A stretch of DNA of 64,000 nt from Bacteroidales bacterium. Lineage in GTDB: Bacteria > Bacteroidota > Bacteroidia > Bacteroidales > Lentimicrobiaceae. The notes under the pieces were generated by a model. The model searched no databases. It had not been told where the DNA came from and saw only the letters and a program-made list of their open reading frames with translations. Shown piece after piece: positions 1 through 7,760 of this stretch. Where the stretch lies: the NCBI GenBank assembly GCA_016709025.1, contig JADJEQ010000010.1, positions 177,721 to 241,720 on the forward strand, given 5' to 3'. Both the position numbers and the translations under genes were made by a program. Within the stretch, counting starts at the first letter, position 1. The number at the start of each line of letters is the position of its first letter.

Positions 1-339
1 ATGAAATGCCGTACGGCCGGCATCCGGACCTACCCCATACAGGTCGAAGGCAAAGCGGGTCATCAGTTCGCCATACCTGGTTTGGGTAAAACTTTTAAAT
101 CCAATCATCGACTGGCGAACGCCAAAATATACATTCCCATCGGTGCCGTATTGATTCCTGTATGCCGGCAATTGAGTCGGCCGCATTACATCAAAGTAAT
201 CAGGATTTACCTGGTTGAAATTGTATCCTGCATCCGTCATAATCTGCCCGGAGATTTCGAAAGAGGTTTTCTTTTCTTCCTGTGCATTCAGACAGAGGAA
301 AAACACGCCGGCGGTTAAGGTTAAAAGAAGCTTTTTCAT
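1..339 (-). CDS. DcaP-like outer-membrane porin, N-terminal part (runs off window)
   Basis: Reading the minus strand from the ATG at 339 gives 113 codons with no stop to the window edge, so the gene is partial. The product opens with a signal peptide (MKKLLLTLTAGVFFLCLNAQ). It is followed by a beta-strand-rich segment with phrases such as GQIMTDAGYNFNQVNPDYFD, RPTQLPAYRN, DGNVYFGVRQS and FDLYGVGPDAGRT. In my memory of the family these are characteristic of DcaP-like trimeric porins, which sit in the outer membrane and pass small anionic solutes. The plus-strand reading frame over the same bases is a shadow. The gene is separated from the upstream porP/sprF gene by a symmetric terminator hairpin and has its own -7 element, so it is probably a separate transcription unit. 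Substrate is unknown. Confidence 0.8.
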   Translation of the reverse strand, partial: MKKLLLTLTAGVFFLCLNAQEEKKTSFEISGQIMTDAGYNFNQVNPDYFDVMRPTQLPAYRNQYGTDGNVYFGVRQSMIGFKSFTQTRYGELMTRFAFDLYGVGPDAGRTAFH

Positions 340-369
340 GATCGGAATTTTAAGTTAACGGATCATTAT

Positions 370-400
370 CAAAGATAAAATGTTTTTTTTATCAGGTCAA
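370..400 (-). promoter_or_regulatory. Candidate promoter of the DcaP-like gene
   Basis: On the minus strand TATCTTTG (377-370) matches the Bacteroidota -7 consensus TAnnTTTG. A TTGA lies 19 bases upstream (400-397), a partial match to the -33 TTTG. The predicted start of transcription would leave a leader of about 24 bases before the ATG at 339. Confidence 0.45.
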
Positions 401-441
401 CTCCGGGATGTTTTTTCATTGTTGTTCATATTAAAGCAAAT

Positions 442-467
442 AAAAAGCCCCAATGAAGGGGCTTTTT
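442..467 (-). terminator. Symmetric intrinsic terminator downstream of porP/sprF
   Basis: A perfect inverted repeat (aaaaagcccc / ggggcttttt, 10 bp stem, 6-base loop) has an A-run on one side and a T-run on the other, so it could work in either direction. It lies after the stop of the porP/sprF gene and before the DcaP-like promoter, all on the minus strand. Confidence 0.75.
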
Positions 468-585
468 GCGAAAACCATCTCAGAATCAATGGTCGGGGGG
501 ATCGCTTATCTTTGTATATACCTCGTCAAATAAAGCAGACTAGTTTTTTACTTTTTACTTTTTACTTTGGACTTTTTACCTGACA

Positions 586-1696
586 CTAGAACGGTGAACA
601 TTGCAGTTCTTCCATGGTTCGGTGGTTGCGGGTTGAGAAGCCGAAACCGCCACCCTTGTTACCACGGTTAAACATGTTGAAGTCGTCGAGCTCAATGGTG
701 ATTGAAATCTCATGTGAGCATCCGGCAGCAGTTCTTACCTCAGTAAGTATAAAATCGTATGTGTAATTTATTTTCATACGGGTCTGGCTCGAAAACGGAG
801 CATTGAGTCCCAGCATAAAGATCAGGTCGTTTGCTTTGGTGAGCTCTGAAGTGCGGTTACGGAACCAAATCCCTGAATAAATGGCAGATTTGAGAATGTT
901 AACCCCAATCATATAAGTCTTAAAATCAGCCTGTGACTCATAAATAAACCCGGGGTTAAACTTGAAATTGTTTTTGCTGTTTATTTTCTGGAAATAAGGG
1001 CCATCAGAATCCCCTGCAATCTCAAAAACGATATCACCGGTGATAGCCAGTTTACGCGGAAGGGGAGAGGTTTGTCCGATGAACGATTCATTAGGTCTGA
1101 AAAGGTGATGAACTGCCAGTCCGAAGGTTCCTGGATGGCGCTGAAAGTATTGCTGCTTTCGGTAAACCTGAACACACCTCCGGTTGAAAAATCGGGATAC
1201 GCAATATTACCTGCGTTCGGCTCCTGGAAACTCGTTTCATAGATATTTCCATAAACCGGATCCAGCTGATCGGTGAAAACCAGGTTATCCCAGTTAATAC
1301 TTTTCTGCACAAACGAGGTCATAATCCCAACCTGGGCTACCATGTTTTCCTGCACGGCAACACGCACGGCTGAGGAAAGACCGACAGATGAAGTTTTCAT
1401 GTAACCTGAACCTGCATTGTCTGACATTACGATCAGCCCCAGTCCTCCTGAACCCGGAATATCGCGCTCGGCAAAATCCATACTGAATGTATAGTTTCGC
1501 AGGTCGGCCGGTAGTTGTGGCCACTGGTCGCGCACGGTAAACCTGGCCCTGAGGCCCGGGGTTAATCCAACAGCTCCCGGATTGTAATAAATGGGGTTGT
1601 TGTAGAATTGTGAGAAAAGGGGATCCTGGGCCTGTGCGAAACCTGTTAGCAGCGCTGCGAGTAAAGTTAGCAGATATATCCTGGTGGTGTTTTCAT
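586..1696 (-). pseudogene. PorP/SprF family T9SS outer-membrane partner, frame-broken
   Basis: Joined across two frame breaks, this reads as one protein of about 370 residues: a signal peptide, the PorP/SprF hallmark QDPLFSQFYNNPIYYNPG, then beta-barrel-like segments to the stop at 586. Intact open stretches are 1535-981 and 912-586. The ATG at 1696 is out of frame with the body: ATGAAAAC would need one more A in the run at 1690-1693. A second shift lies near 1125-1132, after which the frame reads FGLAVHHLFRPNESF and IVFEIAGDSDGPYFQ. SprF-type proteins are needed to secrete or attach large type B T9SS cargo. This gene starts 39 bases after the stop of the giant adhesin, matching the usual cargo-partner order. 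The breaks may be sequencing indels rather than true decay. Confidence 0.8.
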
Positions 1697-1735
1697 AGTC
1701 TTGTTTTTTTCTGAGTTGTGAGAGCAGTTTCAGGA

Positions 1736-2089
1736 TTACCTGATAAGCGTTACAGTTCCGTAAGTTGTTTGAGGTATATTTGAGTTATCGCCTACATCCA
1801 TTCCCTGCCACATGGTGCCATCTTTGAATGTTGCCCTGGCTTTCCACATATAGACATCCTGTTGTAACATTGCATCGTTGAAAGTTCCGTCCCATCCTTC
1901 AGCAGGAGATCCATTGGCATCAAGTTCTTTCGAGGTCCACAGGAGATTGCCCCATGTATCGAATACTTCGATGGTGTATGAACTCAGGTTTACGCCTACC
2001 GGTTTGAACTGTCTGACAGAAGCATTTGGGTTACCCGGTGAAAATGCATTCGGTACCCACAATCCTTTGAACATAAGGTTGTATTCCAT
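1736..2089 (-). CDS. C-terminal piece of giant adhesin: T9SS type B sorting domain
   Basis: This frame carries the end of the giant protein. It reads LWVPNAFSPGNPNASVRQFK, then IEVFDTWGNLLWTSKELD, GWDGTFNDAMLQQDVYMWKA and a final GTVTLIR. This matches the CHU_C / gliding-motility C-terminal domain, which directs proteins through the type IX secretion system and is called type B. The methionine at 2089 is internal. The true frame continues upstream as CPDTLSMEYNLMFKG after a break near 2118. The domain follows directly on PKD repeats and is followed 39 bases later by the PorP/SprF gene, its expected secretion partner. Family assignment is strong; function of the whole protein (adhesion, gliding or matrix) is inferred. 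Confidence 0.85.
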   Translation of the reverse strand: MEYNLMFKGLWVPNAFSPGNPNASVRQFKPVGVNLSSYTIEVFDTWGNLLWTSKELDANGSPAEGWDGTFNDAMLQQDVYMWKARATFKDGTMWQGMDVGDNSNIPQTTYGTVTLIR

Positions 2090-2857
2090 GCTGAGGGTGT
2101 CAGGACAACCAAATTCATTGAGGTTACCAGAGATATCTCGTACAGTCCTTCGTTGGTGAAGTCAACCACCGGGTCAATTTCAAACGACTGAATTCCGGTG
2201 CCAAAGTTCCATTCGTAGGCATTGGCGCCAATCGAACCATTGGTAAAGAGAACCCTTCCCTGGGTATTCTCATAGTTTTCTGTCATCGAGAATGCACTGG
2301 TCGGTTTTGGATTCACTGTAAGTTCAGTGGAAGTTGTATCGGAACACCCGTTACCATTGACAATGATCAGCTCAACATTGTAGTTGCCGACATTTTCAAA
2401 AGTGAAGTCAGGGTTCTGAACGCCTGCAAGTCCAAGCATATTGGTCGAATCGCTGAATCTCCACCACCATTGCTCAATGTTTGAATCGGCAGTATCGCTG
2501 AGGTCGGTGAAGTAGGTATGATTGTTCTGACAAGCCGGGTGTAACTGAAATCAGCTACCGGCAGATTGTGAACCCTGATTGCCTGGCTTACGGTATCGGA
2601 ACAGCCGAACTCATTGGTTACAGTAAGCATGGTCGTATAAACACCTGCTTTGCTGTACAGATAAGCCGGGTTGCGAACCGATGTGGTATCGTAAACCGAT
2701 AAAGGTCGCCGAAATCCCAATGCCACTGGTCAATCTTCGACTCGGTCCAGTCTGACTGGTCGGTGAAGATGGTGTTCTGGTTCAGACATACATCGGCTGT
2801 TGCAAATGCAGCCACCGGGGAGGTCAGTACTTTTAACAGTCTGTGAAATGGTATCAC
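1996..2857 (-). pseudogene. Giant adhesin, PKD region broken into three frames
   Basis: Three overlapping minus-strand frames (2857-2618, 2726-2367, 2439-1996) encode consecutive PKD domains. The joined reading is SPVAAFATADVCLNQNTIFT ... WHWDFGDL, then SVYDTTSVRNPAYLYSKAGV ... LPVADFSY, then WWWRFSDSTN ... KPTSAFSMTENYENTQGRVL and YEWNFGTG. PKD domains are about 80-residue beta-sandwich modules common in extracellular proteins. Frame switches sit near 2831-2834 (one extra T on the plus strand), about 2700, about 2530 and about 2118. None of the three frames stands alone as a gene. Confidence 0.7.
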
Positions 2858-3410
2858 TTACTGTCTTCCCGGCAACCGTTGTTGAAACAACCAGGCTTAC
2901 GCTGTAGGTTCCGCTCAGTTGGTAGATATGAGATACTGAAGGCTGGGCCACACTGTAAACCAGTGTATCGCCATCGCCAAAGTTCCACGCCCAGTTGTTG
3001 ATCGGATTACCACAGAATGAACGGTCTTCGAAAGTAAGTTCATGACGTTCGCAGGTGAGGGTATCCATTGCTTCGAAACCGGCGGTGATACATGGCATGC
3101 GGTCAACGCTCATGGTGTAGGTTGCCTGGCAGCCATTCTCTGTGATTGTGGTTAAACTTACATCAAATATGCCGGAAGTAGCATAGAAATGGTTGGTATC
3201 GGCAGGGCTGACCAGCAGTGTGTCGCTGACACCATCGCCATAATTCCAGATCCAGCTTGTGATGTCTGCACCATTGCCATCCGACAGATCGGTAAAGTAA
3301 ATGATGCTGTCGCAGGTACCGGCAGTGTAACTGAAAGCAGGTACCGGCAGGTTCATAACATCAACCCTCTGGTAAACAGTCGCCTGACAGTTGTTCTCAT
3401 CCGTTGCCAT
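2730..3410 (-). CDS. Giant adhesin fragment with PKD domains
   Basis: The frame holds two clear PKD modules (FSYTAGTCDSIIYFTDLSDG with WIWNYGDGVSDT, and FEAMDTLTCERHELTFED with WAWNFGDGDTLVY). The first methionine is internal, and the frame is continuous with the upstream domain only after an extra G in the run 3422-3424 is removed. The last 36 or so codons, after the extra base at 2831-2834, are out of frame and do not resemble PKD sequence. Treat as part of the 25457-1736 gene, not a separate product. Confidence 0.65.
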   Translation of the reverse strand: MATDENNCQATVYQRVDVMNLPVPAFSYTAGTCDSIIYFTDLSDGNGADITSWIWNYGDGVSDTLLVSPADTNHFYATSGIFDVSLTTITENGCQATYTMSVDRMPCITAGFEAMDTLTCERHELTFEDRSFCGNPINNWAWNFGDGDTLVYSVAQPSVSHIYQLSGTYSVSLVVSTTVAGKTVSDTISQTVKSTDLPGGCICNSRCMSEPEHHLHRPVRLDRVED

Positions 3411-3457
3411 CAGTGAAACCAGGGTATGATCCGGGTGTCTGGAAATAATGGGCCGGT

Positions 3458-4396
3458 TCAGCCAGTGTAGAGGTATTGTGCATGCCTGAAGCCAGGGTCG
3501 TCAAAATTCCATTCGTAAGCTACCAGTGAATCACCAACAGGCGATACCACGAGGGCGTTAAAGAGGGTCGTGTCGCCCAGGCAGGTAATGCTGTGCTGTA
3601 TGGCAACTTCCAATCCTGCAGGAATACATACTTCCTGTATCAGGGTATCGATGCAGCCGCGCAGGTCGGTAACAACCAGTCTTACATTGTAGCAACTATC
3701 GGAATGATAGAAGATATGATTCGGATTCTGGAGGTTTGATGTGTAACCAGGTTCAAATTCCCACTCCCAGCCTGTTACAGCGCCCTGATAACTGGTGGAA
3801 GCATCCTGGAAGGAAACTGCTCCGTTGGCACAGGCATTGGTAACATATGTAAAGGCAGCCTCAGGTGCAGGGAATACCTGTACCGGGATGGTGATAAATC
3901 CGGCACATCCGTTTTCTGTAGTAACTGTCAGGGTAACATTGTAGAGTCCCTGGGCTGTATAGTGATATACAGGATGTTGCATGGTTGAAGTATCCGTACC
4001 CGGAGCAGCATTCGGATCGTTGAAAATCCATGACCATGATACAATCTCTTCACCGGTGGTGGTGTATGAAAGGTCGGTGAATGAGGTGGCATTGTCGGAA
4101 CATGCGCTCAGGAAAGTAAAGGCGGCAACCGGCAACGCACCGATGGTGACCTGCTGGGTAATGGCGCTGGTACAGCCATCAATGTCAACCACTGTGAGAG
4201 TAACATCGAATATTCCGGCTACATTGTAGGTATGAGTTGGGGTCGGTGAGTTTGAAACAGGAGTACCGTCACCGAAGTTCCATTCAAATGAAGCGATGGT
4301 TGTCAGATCCATCACGGTTGCATCGGGTTCAAACGATACGGGTGAGCCGACACAGGTGCCTGACGTTACATTGAAGGCAACCAACGGCAGCGGGTA
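3458..4396 (-). CDS. Giant adhesin fragment with four PKD domains
   Basis: The coding part begins at PLPLVAFNVTSGTCVGSP (near 4396) and runs through WNFGDGTPVSN, WSWIFNDPNAAPGTDTS, WEWEFEPGYTSNLQNP and YEWNFDDP. These are four PKD modules spaced about 85 residues apart. The frame stays open upstream to 4621, but that part is out of frame with the protein and is a shadow of the neighbouring fragment. The frame is lost at the 3' end by an extra C on the plus strand at 3492-3493. After correction it continues as PASGMHNTSTLAEPAHYF into the next module. Confidence 0.65.
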   Translation of the reverse strand, partial: YPLPLVAFNVTSGTCVGSPVSFEPDATVMDLTTIASFEWNFGDGTPVSNSPTPTHTYNVAGIFDVTLTVVDIDGCTSAITQQVTIGALPVAAFTFLSACSDNATSFTDLSYTTTGEEIVSWSWIFNDPNAAPGTDTSTMQHPVYHYTAQGLYNVTLTVTTENGCAGFITIPVQVFPAPEAAFTYVTNACANGAVSFQDASTSYQGAVTGWEWEFEPGYTSNLQNPNHIFYHSDSCYNVRLVVTDLRGCIDTLIQEVCIPAGLEVAIQHSITCLGDTTLFNALVVSPVGDSLVAYEWNFDDPGFRHAQYLYTG

Positions 4397-5379
4397 ACCA
4401 CGATGCTGTGCTGGATGGTGTCCTGGCAACCGCTTGCGCTGGTTGAAGTAAGCAGTACATCGTAAGTTCCGGCAACGTTGAAGATATGCAACGGATTCTG
4501 AAGGTTCGAGGTGTTGGATACGCCCGATGCAGGATCGCCGAAGTTCCACAACCATTGTACGATGGCCGGGCCTCCGTTGGTGGCTGTAAGATCGGTAAAC
4601 GCAACCGGTGTACCAAGACAACCCTGTTCGAAGACAAACTCAGCGGTAGGTCCGGTAACAATCTGAACATTCATGCTGGTTTCTGCATCGCAACCTTCGA
4701 GGTTGGTAATGCTGAGGGTAACGGTGTAAACACCTGCATTGGCATAGATGTGCGTTACATCCGGGTTGCCGGGTGCTGTTACAAGTTGGGTATTGCCATC
4801 GCCGAAATCCCAGAACCATGATGTAATGACACTACCCTGGGCCAGCGACATGTCGTCGAACTGTACTTCATTGCCTGAACAGGCTGGTGCAGTGAAACTG
4901 AACATGGAGATGGGTCCCGGAATAACACTTACCGGATGTGAAATAAATGCGGTGCAACCTGCAGTATCGGTAATGGTGAGGTTTACAAAATAAACACCCT
5001 GGCTGGTATAGATGTGTTGCGGGTCAGCATCGGTTGAAGTGGTGCCATCGCCGAATTCCCATGCCCAGTTGAGGGTTGATACAGGATCGACAAAGGTTGA
5101 ACTGGTAAACTGAATGGTGTCGTTTGAACAGCCGCTGGTGAAAGTAAAGTCAACAACCGGTGCCGGGGCAATGGTGATCACCCTGGTGGTGGTGTCAGCA
5201 CAACTATTGGTAGTAGTTACAATCAGACTCACCGTATAGGTTCCGGGTTGAGCATAGGTATGCGACGGATTGGTAAGTAATGAGGTATTGTTTACTCCCG
5301 ATGTCGGGTCACCAAATTCCCAGGCCCAGCCGGTAATCTGTCCGCCACCGTTGGGCTGCGACAGGTCGGTGAAATTCAC
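4366..5379 (-). CDS. Giant adhesin fragment with PKD domains
   Basis: Four PKD modules follow one another: MNFTDLSQPNGGGQITGWAW, VDFTFTSGCSNDTIQF, FSFTAPACSGNEVQFDDMSL and FVFEQGCLGTPVAFTDL. Each has a WxW(E/D/N)FGDP or FGDG core. The methionine at 5379 is internal: the same frame is already coding from about 5730, where it reads LPVAFFSYTAPTCFETETVF. The frame ends wrongly after ASGCQDTIQHSIVVT because one G is missing from the plus-strand run at 4392-4394. Restoring it joins this piece to the next one downstream. Confidence 0.65.
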   Translation of the reverse strand: MNFTDLSQPNGGGQITGWAWEFGDPTSGVNNTSLLTNPSHTYAQPGTYTVSLIVTTTNSCADTTTRVITIAPAPVVDFTFTSGCSNDTIQFTSSTFVDPVSTLNWAWEFGDGTTSTDADPQHIYTSQGVYFVNLTITDTAGCTAFISHPVSVIPGPISMFSFTAPACSGNEVQFDDMSLAQGSVITSWFWDFGDGNTQLVTAPGNPDVTHIYANAGVYTVTLSITNLEGCDAETSMNVQIVTGPTAEFVFEQGCLGTPVAFTDLTATNGGPAIVQWLWNFGDPASGVSNTSNLQNPLHIFNVAGTYDVLLTSTSASGCQDTIQHSIVVTRCRWLPSM

Positions 5380-5641
5380 CGGTTCACCAAGACAGGAGGA
5401 GGTACTGATAAAGTTGGCAACAGGATTCGGAATTACCTCAACCTGGATGATAACCGTAGCTTCACATCCTTCAGAAGTGGTGATGTTCAGGGTTACGTTA
5501 TAGAAACCGGCATTGGCATACTGATGGGTTACATTTGGATCGTCAGGGTAAGTAACAACCGTTGTGTTTCCGTCACCGAATATCCATTCCCATTCGGTGA
5601 TGTAACCTGATTCGGTGTAAGAGAGGTCATTGAAAACAGTT

Positions 5642-7687
5642 TCAGTCTCGAAACAGGTAGGTGCTGTATAGCTGAAGAATGCTACCGGCAGCGGACTTAC
5701 ATGTACAAGGTGACTTACAGAGCTGGTGCAGCCCTGCGGTATCTGTGATGGTGAGCATTACGGTGTAGTCGTTGCCGGCTGCGTACATATGCTGTGGATC
5801 CTGCAGGTTTGAGATTCCACCGTCGCCAAAGTCCCAGGCGAAGGTTGCAACTGCATTCAGGTTCACTACGGTGGCATCGGTGAAGAAGCTGGTAAGGGCT
5901 TCGGCACAGGATGACTGCCAGGTGAATTCAACAGCCGGAGCGGCACCTACAGTAACCTGTTTGGTAATGGTATCGGTGCAATTGTTGAAATTGGTGATCT
6001 GCAGGGTTACATTGTAGGTTCCAGGAGCGCTGAAAATATGCTGGGGATCTTCAATATCTGACAGGTTGAAAATACCCGATGCCGGATCGTCGAAATTCCA
6101 TGCCCAGCCTACAACGTTGCCGGCACCATTCGGGAAGGATGCATCCTGGAAGTTAACCAGCAGATCTTCGCAAAGGGTGGTGTAATAGAAGTTGGCAACA
6201 GGATTCGGGGTAACTGTTACCTGTGTAAAGTAAGTATTCTCGCAACCAAATGAGTTCAACACGTTCAGACTGACTTCGAAGATGCCTGAATTGGCATAGT
6301 CGTGGCTTGGGTTCGGATCGTTCGGGAAGTAAATGGTATCGTTGTCCGAACCATCACCGTATGACCATACCCAGCGGGTTATGTAACCATTTTCGGTTGA
6401 CGACAGGTTGTGGAACTGGGTCGGATTGCCTTCACAGTTTGGTGTATCGATGCTGAAGAAAGCAATCGGTGAGCTGTTGATTTCAACGGTATGAGTCAGA
6501 ATGGTCGTATATCCTGCGGTGTCTGTAGCTGTGAGTGTTACTTCATAGGCTCCGACAGCAGGGAAAGTATGCGACGGGTTCATGACGTTGGCATAGAAAC
6601 CATCACCGAAATTCCAGTGCCATACGGCTATGGAGTTGACATCTGTCATGGTTTCATCAACGATGAAGTTGGTTGGCTGGCCTTCGCAAACAGGGCTCCA
6701 GGTAAAATCGAGGTCCGGATTCTGGTTGATGAAAATAACCATTTCGTCGCTGAAACTGCCGCAACCTGAAGCACTTACTGCTGTAAGGATCAGTGTGGCA
6801 GATCCGTTGGAAATATCACCGGCACTCGGCTGATAAGTCGGGTTGAGGGTGGTTCCGTTGGTGATGATGCCTGTGCCGGTGGTTGACCAGCTGTAACTTA
6901 CGGCATTGTTAACCACAGCGCCTGATACAGTATGGCTGCATGAATGGCAGATGGTTGCATCCGGTCCGGCATTTACCAGCGGTGACTGGATAATAGTCAG
7001 CGACTGTGTGTCGGTAGCATCGGCACACGGAGGATTTGAAGCCACCAGTGTGAGGGTTACGCTTCCGGCTGCAATATCGGCAGGACTTGGGATGTAGGTT
7101 GCACTCAGGGCAGATCCGTTGAGGAAAGTACCGGTTCCGGTGCTTGTCCATATCACGGATGCATAGTCATAAGCCATGGCATCGGTGATGATATAGTCCT
7201 CGCCTTCACAGATCAGACCGTCGGTTCCGGCATCAGCCACTGGGCTGGTGCGGATATCAAGGATCATATCGTCGGTAGCGCTTCCGGAACATGGTCCTGA
7301 AGAAATTCCGGTAAGGGTGAGTACTACACTACCAGCTGCGATATCAGCAGGGCCCGGGGTATAAACAGGATTCAGAATGCCTGAATTGTTAAACGTTCCT
7401 GATCCCGATGTAGTCCAGGTGATGTTGCTGTATCCGGTGGCAGATGCTGTGTTGATATTGAAATTGCTGCCTTCGCAGATGGCATCGTCGGTACCGGCAT
7501 TCACCATCACCTCGTGCTGAATATTCAGCTGGAGGTAGTCGGTAACAACCGGGCAACTGCCATTGGTAGCTGCCAGGGTCAGTATTACTGATCCGGCTGC
7601 TATATCAGCAACACTTGGGGTGTAGGTTGGATTCAGGGTGTTGGCATTTACCCAGGTTCCTGTTCCTGAAGTACTCCATTGCAGCAT
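5642..7687 (-). CDS. Giant adhesin fragment: last 85-residue modules and first PKD domains
   Basis: This 681-codon frame carries the transition between the two halves of the giant protein. It opens inside an 85-residue module (WSTSGTGTWVNANTLNPTYT). Three further modules follow, beginning VNAGTDDAICEGS, ADAGTDGLICEGE and VNAGPDATICHSC. The PKD series then starts with FTWSPVCEGQPTNFIVDETM and WHWNFGDG. The frame joins the 5,898-codon reading frame if one C is removed from the CCCC run (plus-strand GGGG at 7789-7792): the corrected junction reads ADNKTLTISETPLVDAGLDA. It breaks again at 5732-5734, where GGG should be GG in the coding strand. Confidence 0.7.
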   Translation of the reverse strand: MLQWSTSGTGTWVNANTLNPTYTPSVADIAAGSVILTLAATNGSCPVVTDYLQLNIQHEVMVNAGTDDAICEGSNFNINTASATGYSNITWTTSGSGTFNNSGILNPVYTPGPADIAAGSVVLTLTGISSGPCSGSATDDMILDIRTSPVADAGTDGLICEGEDYIITDAMAYDYASVIWTSTGTGTFLNGSALSATYIPSPADIAAGSVTLTLVASNPPCADATDTQSLTIIQSPLVNAGPDATICHSCSHTVSGAVVNNAVSYSWSTTGTGIITNGTTLNPTYQPSAGDISNGSATLILTAVSASGCGSFSDEMVIFINQNPDLDFTWSPVCEGQPTNFIVDETMTDVNSIAVWHWNFGDGFYANVMNPSHTFPAVGAYEVTLTATDTAGYTTILTHTVEINSSPIAFFSIDTPNCEGNPTQFHNLSSTENGYITRWVWSYGDGSDNDTIYFPNDPNPSHDYANSGIFEVSLNVLNSFGCENTYFTQVTVTPNPVANFYYTTLCEDLLVNFQDASFPNGAGNVVGWAWNFDDPASGIFNLSDIEDPQHIFSAPGTYNVTLQITNFNNCTDTITKQVTVGAAPAVEFTWQSSCAEALTSFFTDATVVNLNAVATFAWDFGDGGISNLQDPQHMYAAGNDYTVMLTITDTAGLHQLCKSPCTCKSAAGSILQLYSTYLFRD

Positions 7688-7760
7688 GGCATAGTTGGCT
7701 GCAGTTGCATCGTTTACGGTATAGGCTGTGCCTTCGCAGATAATCGCGTCAAGACCTGCA

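Noticed and set aside
1..318. Plus-strand open frame at the left edge
   Set aside because: Shadow of the minus-strand DcaP-like gene, which has a signal peptide and family-like sequence in its own frame.
507..514. TATCTTTG on the plus strand, a good -7 match
   Set aside because: No plus-strand gene follows and no -33 element; probably chance, though a small RNA cannot be excluded.
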